Positions 23,567 through 35,764 of a DNA stretch of 64,000 nt are shown piece by piece. The translations under genes were made by a program, and so were the position numbers. Below the pieces are notes generated by a model. That model did not search any database. It was given only the letters and a program-made list of their open reading frames with translations, and was not told the origin of the DNA. Every line of letters begins with the position of its first letter. Position 1 is the first letter of the stretch. The DNA is from Archegozetes longisetosus (taxonomy: Eukaryota; Arthropoda; Arachnida; Sarcoptiformes; Trhypochthoniidae): the NCBI GenBank assembly GCA_018873245.2, contig JAEMBT020000001.1, forward strand, positions 10,078,220 to 10,142,219. The letters run 5' to 3'.

Positions 23567-24958
23567 TTAATTTGAAATTTGGATTATTTTCAAGAACAGT
23601 AATACCAGATAAGTAATAATCTGTTGAAAATTTGTTTAAAAAGAATTTTTACTAAATTATATCAAATTACAAGAAATTGAATAAATTACTTCATAGCATC
23701 GAAAGTAATCAATAGTGAATAATCTCCAACACGAAAATCCAACTTCTTTTAGACCAGCTCTTTCGATGATCGCCATCAACTGTTGATTAAAAATTGGTAA
23801 CTAAATTTTAAAAACTGTTCTTATTATAATTATTAAGTATCTTCATGAACTACAGAAAAAAATTGTCATTACCTTAATTTGATCCGATATAGTGTTATGA
23901 AAAGTTAGTCTAAGAGTTCTTCTGAAATAAGGTTTTGATTGAGTAGCCATCAATTCATTCAATGTTTTATAGATTTTATTCGTTTCGAAATTGACTGATG
24001 AAGCAGTGTTTATGATAAGAATAAAGCCAAGAGTATTAAGTATTAGGGCATATCCGCTAACAGCTTTTAAAATTATATTCATTTCAAAGAATAAAAAGCT
24101 GTACAGAAGAAAAATAATGAATGAACCATAGATAAACCAAATTGTTAACAAGTATTTTGACCAAAAATTCTCGTTGTATTCATTAATCTCAGAATATATT
24201 GAGTTCAATGAACTAATATTTCTTGCAATGTATTTATGACTTCTTTTCACTTTGATTATCAAAATTCTCTCATTTAACTCTTTGAGTTTCATTTTAATGT
24301 ATTTGCACATTATATAGAAATATATGATTTGCCATAAGTTGATTGAATACATATAATAACAACAAAATGTGAAAATTAGATTATTGGGGATACCAAATAT
24401 AATGGTTTCTATAACTGAGCATTTCATAAAGAAAATCGACATGACAGAAATGAATACAAATGTTGGGATTAATTTTTCAGTAGTTAGTCTACATATGAAA
24501 AAAAATCTTTTTGATAGTTTTATTAATTTTAAGATTTGCTGTTTATTTGTTAATCCAACACTCTTTGGTGGAATTAAACCTGACATCATTTCAAATACTT
24601 TAAGATGGTTAGGTTTAATATGATTCTTGTAATTGTAATAATATATAGATTGTGAAGCTATAGCTAAAAGCTGATAGAGAATACTTGCAATGTTAATATG
24701 AATTCCTACATCAATGAGGTTGAAAAAGTCTCCAACTACTGTAGAATAATATATATTTTTTCCTTTTAAAAGTAATCCTATTATAATTTTGAAGATTGTG
24801 ATGATAATGATTGTGAAAACCAGTAGAGGGTTATTTAATTTAGACCTGTTTGCAGGATTTGCAGAAGTCAGACATAATCCAATTCTATACAAATGGTTTT
24901 CGGCCGAATTCAATATAACTTCGTTTGGTAAAACTTCACTTGCATCGAAAGCATTCAT
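23567..24958 (-). CDS. Gustatory-receptor-like 7-TM protein
   Basis: Three exons on the minus strand: 24958-23873 (362 codons), 23779-23690 (30 codons) and 23620-23567 (17 codons plus TAA), about 409 residues. All junctions are phase 0 with clean GT..AG ends. It starts MNAFDASEVLPNEVILNS. Exon 2 holds GFSCWRLF and ends RCYE. Exon 3 reads TYLVLLFLKIIQ, the closest match here to the TYxxxxxQF signature of insect receptors. It is a close paralogue of 5004-6425 and 29544-30960. Role by family: chemosensory ion channel in the sensory membrane. Confidence 0.88.
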
Positions 24959-24959
24959 T

Positions 24960-26655
24960 TTTATAATAAAATGATTATCTTCTTAATCTCATTCACTAAA
25001 TAATTTCTTTCAATTTGCATTTACTGCTAAAACTTAATATAAGAAGACTGTACTGAACCTAAAATAATTTTCTAAACAAATAAAATATATAGTTTAGCGT
25101 ATAGCATTCTATGCTTTATACAGAAGCATTTATCTATCAATTTTGTTCAGATAGCTGCTATACTCATAGTTATTAAGTTAGCTTATGTTTGCTGACAATG
25201 GAAGACTTATTTTGAGGCTTTTATTATTAATTGAATTATTATTCTACATATACTTTGCTTCATTTAATGACCTCATTTCAAATAGAACCATTTTACTAAT
25301 CAATAAATTACTATTATTAAGTTAAAAATTATGTAAAACTAAATTTCGAAATTTTAGTTAGCATAATGGAAAATTTTTCACTTATATTATTATTGCTTTT
25401 TGAATGCTTAAGTTTAAGTCTAAAATCTTTAAAACATGAGAACAAAAACTATGACAAGTTATCAAAATTTCTTCCTCAAGTAATCAAGTTTCTCTTGAAA
25501 AAGTAAAGTAATAAATTAAACTTATATTGAAATTAAATAATAGATTGTAATTTTTTTTGTTTGGAGACAATTCTATACAAATTAGTTTTCGCTGATTCTA
25601 TCATTGAGTTTATAGGTAATAGCTTTCGTGCATCCAATAAACCACAAATAGTTTTAATACTTTTCAAAATTTCGAATAATTCTACAATAAGTTAAATTTT
25701 TCGAAATTACTAATTTTTTAATGAGAAGTAGTTCAAACATCAATCGATACTCAATAGTGTGGATGAAGGACTATATTATAAAACTTCGCTTTTATAGTTC
25801 TCACAAGTATGTTGCAATACCTGACTTTTATATTCATAAATATTTATGTGAAATTTTCAAGACATTAAACATATTTTTTCTGGGTTTAAAATTTTTATTA
25901 GCTTCAAAAATAGTTTTGAAAACTACTTTTTTTAATTTAATTATCCATACTTGACTCGTATATTTATTACTATTCATTAAAATAATTTTATTTTAGCGAT
26001 CCTATTTTATTCATAAAAAACAATATTCGAATATGTATTGACTTGAATTCGAATTTATTGCTAAAATTTTGATGATTACAAAGTTTTGTAATTGAATATT
26101 GTGATGTCTGGAATTCTTCAAAATTTTTGTGAGATACCAGGACTATAACTTAAAATAATAAAGTGGGTGCGAGAATTATAACAGAGGATAGAATTTAATT
26201 TATCACGAACAAATTAGCAAACTTCAATGAAAATTTTTTTTTAGTAAGGGAGCTATGTAGTGATATGATATCTCGGGTTTACAGGTCGATAGCCCGAAAA
26301 ACGGGCACACAATGTAATTAAAACTAATTCTAAGGTGTGAAACAAATATAACAGATACTATAAAAACAGCGGGACAATGGAATACTGAACACGATGAATT
26401 TCCGACCTCTCACTCCTAGTTATAGTGCATCATTGGACTCAGTGTATCGAGCTGAGCATTTTGATACCACACTTGACCACTTTCAACCGGAACCTGACCA
26501 CCTCTGGTCAGCTTCCGACGGAAGTGACTGACTCCATCAATTGATATATAGTCGGACCCAGGACATCGAACTGAGCAATTTGATACCTCACTTGATTAAT
26601 TAACCCAAACAAGCCTGATTTAAACTAAGTGAGGATAGGTTAGGTCGCTTCGCAC
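24960..26655. other. Non-coding stretch with local duplication
   Basis: No gene recognised. A 77-codon open frame at 25721-25954 lacks family features. Around 26430-26605 two similar ~50-bp units occur about 118 bp apart, sharing 'gag.ttgatacc.cacttga'-type text, a small local duplication. Confidence 0.4.
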
Positions 26656-26659
26656 ACTA

Positions 26660-26830
26660 AGTACTATTAATAAAGATATTGATTTTCCTTTATGAATAGC
26701 ATATGAAATAAAAGTCGATCGCTAGCGGTACTCTTTTGATTAAATCACTACATCTGTTAATCCGCTATGAGTACTTCTTTAATTTAAATTCCTGTGAATT
26801 TCTAATAACTATGAAGACTCTGAAATATTG
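26660..26830 (+). repeat. Dispersed repeat family, copy B
   Basis: Same family as 21115-21310 and the complement of 31795-32030. It shares the flank ending in atgaagactctgaa with copy C. Non-coding. Confidence 0.6.
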
Positions 26831-26834
26831 CCGT

Positions 26835-28575
26835 AAAAGAAATTTTCTGGAAACTTTCTCGAGAAATATTTTCTCGTTAAAAATCGAAACGTTCTCTTTT
26901 CTAAGGTATCCACCGGAAAATTCTACTGTGACAAGAAATGAAAATCATTTAATAAATTAGGCAAAATTAGTTTAGAATCATTTGATTTGACATCAATATT
27001 TTTCAATTATTATTTAAATAAATTATTTCTTATCTATTCAATTATGGGCAGGATTGAGATTTTTAGGGTCAACCTTAATTTATCTGAATTTGTTTTAATT
27101 TGACTACGCAACCCTAATTTACCCTAAATTGACCTTATACAAACCTCATATACACCTATAACGGAAAATTTTTTAATTCTCCGAAATTTCTATATTTATC
27201 TTTTGTTTATAAGTATTTTGAGTAGATTCGCCAAAAATTAAAACACGTATTTATTTAAATTATTTAGAATGTGATTCAATTGATTGAATATTAAGAGGTT
27301 TATTTATATTCAGCCACTCTTACTCTAAGGCTAAAAGTAATCTTTTATATAAGCTTCATATAAAAGCTGAAATGTCGAAAAAATATTTTGTTATTCACTC
27401 TGATTATCATCATTTGTGTTTAAAAATATATAATTTATTTGAACAAACTTATTTTAAAACACAAATACATGTAACACATCTTATATTTACTAAAAAACTT
27501 GACCCTAATGCTGACTCTAATTTGCTCTAATCTTGATCCTTATACCTTACCCTAATCAGTAAAATTTTTACCCTAAAAATCCTATTCTTGATTATGAGCG
27601 ACAACAACATATAAATTATATATATACTAGTAATACACCAGCACTCAAAGGTATTGAAATTAGAGTAATAAACTCGATATCTTGTCTTTAGCCGAATATA
27701 ACTTGACAATTATTTCGTTAATTTCGGCGAACTATTTTTTAGATCAAAGTGTAATAATTTGAGATTCGAACGAAATTAAATATGTTAAACAGTATCGCGT
27801 TTTCAGTACAATTATAAACAATTGATAACTTTTACCGCTTTTTTATGCTGTCACAAATAAGCAAATATTTGCTTAGACTTAATCAAAATGTTCGAAACCA
27901 ATGTTCATGTTTTTGTTCCAAATAGCATTCAAAAATCAACTCTAAGTGATTTATATAGAAAGAACTTTTCAAGAGCATTCATTTGATACTAATACCAAGT
28001 TATTTGGACTCTTAATCTCAAAGCTATGCTCAACTGAAAATTTGTGATTTTTGAGTTTGATGCACTATGGCTCTGAAATCGAGAAATTTTAGACAAAACA
28101 ATAATGCATATATTCAATCATTTTCTTTGAGTAGTTTTGATTTTAGTCATCGGAATTAAAAATTTTCATTGGTTACTTCTGTTTGAATTAACATTATTTA
28201 TGGACAGGCCTAATGTAGCAGGATGATAAAGTTTTCATATAAGGTTGATTAGAACTATAGGTACTTACCAAAAGTTTTCATCGAAATCCGTTTATGTTTA
28301 AGTGTTAAAATCATCAAAAATCTAAGTACTCAGTTTTGTCAATGACTCTACACATTTAATGGTGTAAATTTATCGATTTTTACATAATTGAACTTGATAT
28401 TAGGTCATTTAGTAAGCAATTACTAGTATATTTCTAGAATAATAGTCATTTGCTATCAAACGCAAGTTTAGCTTAACAAAATTTTCTGCTTAATTTCATA
28501 ATTTTCTGCAGTGAAGGAAAATTAAAATTAATTACTTGTTGAATATAATTTAGAAATTATATTATTTCAGAGTGA
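26835..28575. other. Non-coding AT-rich stretch
   Basis: No gene, RNA or clear repeat is seen. Loose ccctaa-type words occur near 27060-27130 and 27490-27590 but are not in tandem. Confidence 0.4.
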
Positions 28576-29390
28576 AATGAATACTTTCGATGCAAATGAA
28601 GTTGTATTAAATTCGGTCGAAACTCATTTGTAGAGAATCAGTATATGTCTGACTTCAGTATATCCTATGTAAATTCAATGATCCTTCACTAGTTTTCACA
28701 GTCATTATCACAATCACCAAAATTTTGTTCGCATTACCTTTGAACAGAAAAAATGAATATCACTTCATAATTATTGGAGGCTTATTTAATTGGCACAAGA
28801 ATCTATATCTAAAGGGTTCTTTCTGTTCAGAGTGCTCGTGTTCCTATCAGCTTTATATCTTCACAATCTATATATTATCAAAACTATCAGAATGACACTG
28901 AACCTAGTTATTTATAAATTGTTTGAAATGATTTCAGGTTTGATACCACCAAAAAGTATTGAATTAACAAATAAATGACAAATCTTAAAATCGATAAACT
29001 ATTAAAAATTTGTTTTTCTCCTGTAAACTGACTATTAGTAAACTACTGCTGATATTCATATTCACTGCTGTCGTGTCGATATATCTTATGAAATTCTCCA
29101 TCATCGAAACGATTATATTTGATATTTTTAACAGTCTATTATTGACGTGATGTACCTATTATGCACATTCTATCAATCTATATATAGTTGTTTTTATATG
29201 GGGAATAATATATTTACCTGAAATTTTCTCCATTAAGCTAATAGTTCAAAATTCAATTTAGAGTTTAGATGTACCAAATAAAAGTTCAATTGAACTAAAT
29301 AATAGAAATTTCGAAAAATTATCGATTGATAAAATTATTATATTTGAAATGAAGTTATCGAAAGCTAAAGATATTTTATAGTAAAAAAGT
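28576..29390 (+). pseudogene. Gustatory-receptor-like pseudogene
   Basis: It starts ATGAATACTTTCGATGC, like the intact neighbour at 29544, then hits TAG after about 17 codons (in the HLYRIG motif) and later shifts frame. Recognisable pieces include KLFEMISGLIPPKSIELTNK near 28915-28975. It is a tandem copy of the gene 1 kb downstream, with no intact exons 2 or 3. Confidence 0.8.
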
Positions 29391-29543
29391 AATGACATAA
29401 AGTCTAAAGATAATAGTCAATTCTCTGCAAGTGTAAGTTCGGCTTACTTACAGTTAGTCTTTTTATCTCAAATTTTATTCTAGTGAATGCAAGTTTGATG
29501 AAATTGTTTGCTTAATAGAATTTAGAAACTGTATTATTTTAAA

Positions 29544-30960
29544 ATGAAAATGGATACTTTGGACGTAAATGAAGTTTTACCAAATGAAGTTGTATTGAAT
29601 TCAGCTCAAACTCATTTGTATAAAATCGGATTATGTCTGATTTCTGGAAATTCTACAGAAAGACCCAAATTAAATAATCCTCTACTAGTTTTCACGATCA
29701 TAATTATCTCAGTTATCAAAACTTTTATTGCATTACTTTTGAACGGAAAAAATGAATATTTTCCCAAAATTATTGGAGACTTGTCTTATTTAATCGATGA
29801 AAGAATTCATATCATGATTGCAATTGCTCTCTATCAGCTCTTGGCTCTGTCTTCACAATTAATATATTATTATAATTACAAGAATGACATCAAACCTCAT
29901 TATTTTAAAGTATTTGAAATGATGTCGGGTTTGGTCTCACCAAAAAGTATTGGATTAACAAATAAACAGCAAGTCTTAAAGTTGATAAAACTATCAAAAA
30001 CCTTGTTTTTCGTTTGTAAACTGACTACTGAGAAACTAATTCCAGTATTTGTATTAATTGCTGTGATGTTGATGTTCTTTATGAAATGTTCTGTCATAGA
30101 AACAGTTATATTTGGTATTCCTAACAGTCTATTATTAACGTGGTGTTCGTATTATGTATATGCAATCAACTTCTGGCAAGTCATATATTTTTTCATAATT
30201 TGCAAGTACATTAAAATCAAACTCAAAGAATCAAATCATCAAATTTCAATAATGAAAGGAAAAAGGAGTCATAAATATGCTATTAGACATATGAGTTCAT
30301 TAAATTCATCATATTCTGAAATTAATGAATACAATGAGAATTTTTGGTCAAAGTATTTGTTGACAATTTGGTTAATCTATGGTTCATTCATTATTTTTCT
30401 TTTGTACAGCTTATTATTCTTCGACATGAATATTATTCTAAAAATTGTTGGTGGGTATGTCTTACTACTTAATATTCTTGGCTTTTCTATCATCATAAAT
30501 ACTGCCTCATCGATTAATTTCGAAGTGAATAAAGTCTATAAAACATTGAACGGACTCATGTCTTCTAAGTCAAGAACTTTTAGATTGACTTTCCAAGGCA
30601 CTATCTCGAGTCAAATTAAGGTAACGACGAAATTTTGTTTTATAGTTTAAATAATAATAAGATAGTATCAGTTTTTTGAAAATTTAAACTATTTATAGTA
30701 AATCTAATTTTTTTCTATCTGATTATAACATTTCATTTATAGCTAATGGCGTTCATAGAAAGAGTTGGTCAGAAAGGAGTTGGATTTTCGTGCTGGAAAT
30801 TATTTACTATCAATTATCTCCGATGTTATGAAGTAATTATTCATTTAATTGTTTGTGTTTTAATCCTATTTTATCAAGCATTCTTTATAAAAATATTCTT
30901 CAACAGATCATTACTTTCCTGGTAATATTGTTCTTGAAGATAATACAAGTCTCAAATTAA
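29544..30960 (+). CDS. Gustatory-receptor-like 7-TM protein
   Basis: Three exons: 29544-30620 (359 codons), 30743-30832 (30 codons) and 30907-30960 (17 codons plus TAA), about 406 residues, all phase 0. An alternative Met lies two codons downstream (MDTLDVNEVLPNE), matching the start of its relatives. Exon 2 reads GFSCWKLFTINYLRCYE; exon 3 reads TFLVILFLKIIQ, completing the last helix. If intron 2 were retained the frame would stay open to 30925, giving a different C-terminus. It is the only intact receptor on the plus strand and a close paralogue of 5004-6425. Confidence 0.88.
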
Positions 30961-31794
30961 ATAATGAGTGTTGGTAGGAAACAGATTAGATTTGGCACAT
31001 TTTCTATGGCTTGATGTTATAAGAATTTTTCATAAGTCGTAGATTAGACTTGTTTGAAATGATTCCTGTATTCTATAATATAGTGCGTACTCTAAAGTAA
31101 AAGTTTAAATGCTACTCATAGATAAGTAGGATTTATTGCTTCATTCAGTGTTGATCACTAGATCTCAATAAGTTGCTTCCGGAATTTATCCCGGGATAGT
31201 CAAAATATTAATTTTTGGACTGAGAGCGAAGTTTCGGAAAAAATTGCTCGAATCGGGGTATCTCCTAGGCATTCCTGAACATATGTTACTTTTCATTAAA
31301 TCTATTTGTCTACTTTGAATTATTGTATATTTAAATTCTAGCCAAGTATTCTAATACATATAGGAACTATCTTTTGCTGTTATTTTTATTCCTTGTCTCA
31401 ATAATTAATTTGATTTCAATAAACAGTATAATTCTTTCAATCAATAAAAGTATAATTGATAGGCGTTTATTAACCACTGTTTCTCAGTTTTTTTATCTCA
31501 AAATTATAAAAAATATTAAAAAATCAAAAATAATATAATTAGTTCACTAATGTTTCAAATTACAAATATTTGTATTTGAAAATTCCAATTAAATGAAGAT
31601 CCAGAATAATAACTTTTATTCTGACTCAATCTGAAGTAAAACTATTATTTTTAAAAAGTTATAATACCAATGTTATAATGTAATCGAATATAAGAAGAAA
31701 TAGGGATTTATCTGTTTATCACGGAAAAAGTTCATTATTAAAAGTATAAAACAGCTTTACATAATTGAGACTCGAATCAGGATCAGATGTTTTA

Positions 31795-32440
31795 GAGTCT
31801 TCATAGTTATTAGAAATTCATAGAAGTTTATACTAGAGAAGCACTCTTTCATCACGGGATGACAAACGTAGTGGTTTAATCAAACGAGTACCGCCAGCGA
31901 TCGACTTTTATTTCATATGCTATTTGTATGATAACATAATTAAAAATCAATATCGTTATTAATACTAAATGACATGTTATCATGAAATGAAGCTATCAAT
32001 ATTAAAAACTGAATTACTTTATTGTTTGTAGCACTTCAATAAATACGAAAATAATTTTTCAATAAATCAAAATATAGTTTACATAGAAATTTCGTGATTA
32101 ACACTAATATTATAGCTTTCATAGGTTTTAATTGAGATATTTTTCTATCTAAATTTGATTTGCTTTTATCGTGAGATCGTCGAATGAATACCATTAAAAT
32201 AATAGAGAAGTGCAATATCATTTTCGTATATTCGTATAACCTTAAACTACTTCAGCCATAATATTCATTTAAATTTATTTTTAAAAATTAAAATTTTATC
32301 AAAATTTTTGTAAAGCTTAGACCAAAATGGCATTGTATATAGAAAGTGATTTCGATCCTTCACAAATATTAGCACCAGAATTATTGATAACTTCTTTAGA
32401 AATTCATATCGCATCAGTTAATCTCTGGCTGCTACGGATT
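31795..32440. repeat. Inverted duplication of 20690-21310, with repeat copy C
   Basis: The complement matches the upstream region and first codons of the divergent receptor gene at 19472-20806. Positions 31795-32030 are the third copy of the dispersed repeat family. Similarity ends abruptly near 32420. Confidence 0.65.
32326..32440 (+). pseudogene. Truncated N-terminus of a gustatory-receptor-like gene
   Basis: An ATG at 32326 opens about 38 codons beginning MALYIESDFDPSQILAPELL, clearly related to the first residues of the gene at 20806. The frame then loses similarity and stops. Only the 5' end was copied. Confidence 0.75.
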
Positions 32441-32639
32441 TAAATTTCTGAATATCATTCAAAATATGAATAGTACCTACCATTTCTTTACCCTTATCTG
32501 GTATTACATAATTGTAGGCCGCATATACTAAGTCACACCCAGCTGCAAAAATTGATCCTTTCGCTGGTGGAAATGCATTTATCGACAATCTTTCGAATTT
32601 GAGTCTACTTTTACATTGTTTTATTAGTGAAACTAACAT
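32418..32639 (-). CDS. Unrecognised 73-codon ORF
   Basis: The minus-strand ORF (includes GCDLVYAAYNYVIPDKGKE) has ordinary amino-acid composition, unlike the surrounding AT-rich noise. It begins where the receptor-fragment similarity ends. It may be an exon or transposon fragment. No family recognised. Confidence 0.3.
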   Translation of the reverse strand: MLVSLIKQCKSRLKFERLSINAFPPAKGSIFAAGCDLVYAAYNYVIPDKGKEMVGTIHILNDIQKFKSVAARD

Positions 32640-32841
32640 ATCATAACTTATATGTAAGATTTATTCAATTGAAGGTTCTGAACAACATTTTAAAAATTAA
32701 GAGTTTCAGGAATCAATTTGAAAAAAAAATCATTTTCCTATACATCATTATATTCACTAACAGGAACAACACTTACTCCAACTAAAGAAAGTATTTATTA
32801 TGTCAAACATAAATCCAAAACAAAATCTTTCCATTAATCCT

Positions 32842-33310
32842 TTAACCCTTCGAAGGAATTGTGTTTAGAATCACTTAAAGGGAAAGATGGGGTCAAAAAA
32901 TCGCGGGAACTTTCCTGGACGAATCTGGGCTTATTATGCGTAGAACTCAAGGACTAAACAAAAATACCCCACTATTCCATTCACATATCGTATTGTATCC
33001 AAGTCATAACATTTGACATCACAGTTAACCCCTTTCTTATTGGATTCATCCAAATTGCATTGAAATATATTACGAAAAAAAGTTACCTGAATAGAAAGTG
33101 GGGTACGACACCAGACTTTGCTTTACTTATTTATTTTTAAAATTTTAATTATAAGTAATATTAAAATGACAATTATGTAGTTTTGTTAAGAAATAGTTTG
33201 TGATAGAATACAGAATTTTTTAGATTTTTTGCATTTATGGTTTGTTTTTAACAGAATTTCAAAGTATTGTTAGGACAAAAAAAGACCCCACAGTTCCTTC
33301 GAAGGGTTAA
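32842..33310. mobile_element. piggyBac-type MITE (TTAA target)
   Basis: A 461-bp insert lies between TTAA duplications (32842-32845 and 33307-33310). Its ends are perfect inverted repeats, CCCTTCGAAGGAA and complement. No transposase ORF. TTAA target plus CCCTT-type ends indicates the piggyBac superfamily. Confidence 0.85.
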
Positions 33311-33492
33311 TAAGTACTTTATAATTGTAAAACAGTCAGAAACTAGAATTTTAAAACAATCGAATTTATATAGTTTAAATTGTTCAAGTTGATCTCTTCT
33401 TGGAAAAGTGCAATCATCGTTTAGCATGTAACAATCTTTCAGAGACTTGATCCAGTTACGTAGATTTTCATTATGAACAATATCGCCAACAC

Positions 33493-34917
33493 AAAGGGGA
33501 TGTCTCAGGATGACAATGATATAGTTAAATTAAAATGATAACAATCTCGTGCGAAAACAGGATGAGAGACAATAAAAAATATGTATATAATATTTTTATA
33601 GTTGCTATGAGTATTGCACAAGGTTGATTTTTGTTTACAAAATTCAATATGCAATTAAAATTAAACGAAACAAAATATTTTAATCGTCTCTTCGCTAAAA
33701 TGTACATCTAGTTAAGCAGTTTTAAAATATTATTGAAATGATTATATAAACAATTTTCTTGTGACGGGAAATTAACTTTGAAAAATATAAACATGGATTA
33801 CACTGTATTACCCATCGAGTCTCAAACATTTTAAATGTGAAAATAATAGCTAATATAATATACTTTTATTTTATGAAAAGAAACTTTTGAGACTCGATGG
33901 GCAACAAGTCCATTTTTTCACTTATTTAAAAATATGTTTGATCTTAGTAAGAATGTCAGAATTGCATTATATTCGCAGTAAAAATTGTGCTTGCTGTTCT
34001 GCAAGATTTGATAGAACTATTAGACGTGATATAAGACGCGTCAACCAAAATGATGTAGCGACTTTTAATACAGTGAAACCAATTATTTTGAATAACAAAA
34101 GAAAAGCTATTGATACTAATATAATTAATATTGGTGATTATGTGTGAGGTAGTTGTATACGCTACGCAAAAAGATTTAAAAATGACCATGCTAATCCTAT
34201 AGATACTATTACATCTCAACTCTACCCAACATTGCCTAATATTAATGAGAACCCACATGATTTTCCCGTTTCTACAAATACCGTGCCATCTCAACCCAGC
34301 TTATTTGCAGCAACATCCACGGCTTCAACATCACATGTGGACATTGACGATGACCAAATTAAAGACACGATTTGCACGTGTAATAGTGGTAAACGTACCG
34401 TTGGCACGTGTGCGCATGCAACAAACATAATTTATTATTTAAGTAACGCGCGCTACACTAAAACTAAAAAATCAACAGTGAAAATTGACACCATTTATAA
34501 TAGATATGATCCTAGTGAAAGTAGTGATGAAAGTGATGTCAACCAAAGTGCCGGCAATTATGACAGCAGTGATACTACTATTGATAGTGATAATACAATA
34601 ATGGACGAGGATGATCACCAAAATGACCAAGAACATATGACAATATAGCCGGATATTTCAGCCATTGCATCAACATTTGAATAATTACATTAATATTAAT
34701 CATTTTGTAACATTTCTTACATTTTTAATAGTATTTTTTATGTAATATTGTTCAAACTATAAGGAACTGCATGGATTGTTTAAGTGCTTATAACTTTTTA
34801 ATTATTATATATAATCAAATAATTTTTTCATTATTTAGCATCATTTAGTAAGTATTTTATCTGGTTAAATTTATTTTAAAATCGCAACATATTTTGTCAT
34901 CCTGAGACATCCCCTTT
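33493..34917 (+). mobile_element. 1.4-kb DNA transposon with 24-bp inverted ends
   Basis: The ends are inverted copies sharing GGGGATGTCTCAGGATGAC (starting 33493 and ending 34917). One ORF region (33887-34648) lies inside. A nested hairpin at 33811-33903 (arms sharing cccatcgagtctcaaa) sits 5' of it. No DDE catalytic domain is seen, so it is probably non-autonomous or a derivative. Target duplication not clear. Confidence 0.75.
33887..34648 (+). CDS. SWIM-type zinc-finger transposon protein
   Basis: One frame from 33887 to 34648, interrupted by a single TGA at 34145-34147. The N-terminal part has a Cys cluster (NCACCSARFDRT) and, just after the stop, a second Cys pair region (GSCIRYAKRF). 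The C-terminal part has CTCNSGKRTVGTCAH, a CxCx(n)CxH SWIM signature, then an acidic Ser/Asp-rich tail. SWIM fingers of this kind occur in proteins of eukaryotic DNA transposons, where they are thought to bind DNA or protein. The nuclease domain is missing. Confidence 0.6.
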
Positions 34918-35764
34918 ATCTGTTAGCTGATTGAGAATACTTTGTAATAAATTTGTATTTCCAGAAATAAACAACGATATGGCAAGAGGATCAACGAGAT
35001 TGACAGCGAAGCCAGTCCTATTGAAGTGATTTATAAAAATGTTTATAGAGTTATTTATGTCAATTTCATCGTACCATCTTCTATAATTGTCGGTACAGTC
35101 TTCATTAGTTGTATAATCCCAAAGAAATTTTGAATAGTAAAATTTGTCTAACGATCTAAGATAATAAATTTTTCTTTTGTAAGAAAATGAATTGTTTGAT
35201 TTATGTGTATGATGAGAGCATTAATTAGCATCAGAGTCCATGGAAACAAGAGCAGTTAATTGCGTTTTCTTTTCAGTGGATTAAGTTCGAGTATAAGAAA
35301 TTCATCTGAATAATAAACTAGAAGCTTGTCATATTTATAGAAAAGTTTGTTTCTATTATCAAGTGAAATAAAATTTAGATATGGAGAGTATATAACTTGA
35401 ATCTTTTTTAAATGATTTAATAAAAGTGGAATAAGGATTTCCGTAATAAAGTTAAAACGAAATATTGGATTAGAACTCTAAGCCGAATAATAAAATCCCA
35501 ACGGCAGAATCAAGATATCTTGTCTACTATTGATCAGGTCTTCGTATTTGGTAAAGCCAGAGTTTGTCTTTTTTCGAAATTCAAAGACAATTTTTTGTCT
35601 TCCAGTGGTTTTTCAAATAGAAACTTGAAAGACTTTGAAAAGTCTAAATCTTGACAAATATTAGGCGAATCAATGTTGTTCTTTGACAAAACTTGATAAA
35701 CTTCGTTAGACAGTTGAATTGCAAACTCTTTGTGATTTCCATTAAAATTAATGTAGAAAAAAAC

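Larger units (their letters stand above)
33340..35760 (-). pseudogene. Decayed minus-strand coding region, split by a transposon
   Basis: The minus strand reads open in pieces: about 35760-35540, 35470-35250, 35200-34918 and, beyond the inserted element, 33492-33330. The frame at 34918 runs on sensibly at 33492 when the element (33493-34917) is skipped. Stops and shifts break the rest. The protein family is not recognised. Confidence 0.4.

Noticed and set aside
24369-24623. Plus-strand ORF over the receptor gene 23567-24958
   Set aside because: Mirror frame of a membrane-protein gene; similar shadow frames occur over the paralogues (5848-6075, 29900-30097).
27060-27590. Telomeric-type ccctaa repeats
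   Set aside because: The words are scattered and not tandem.
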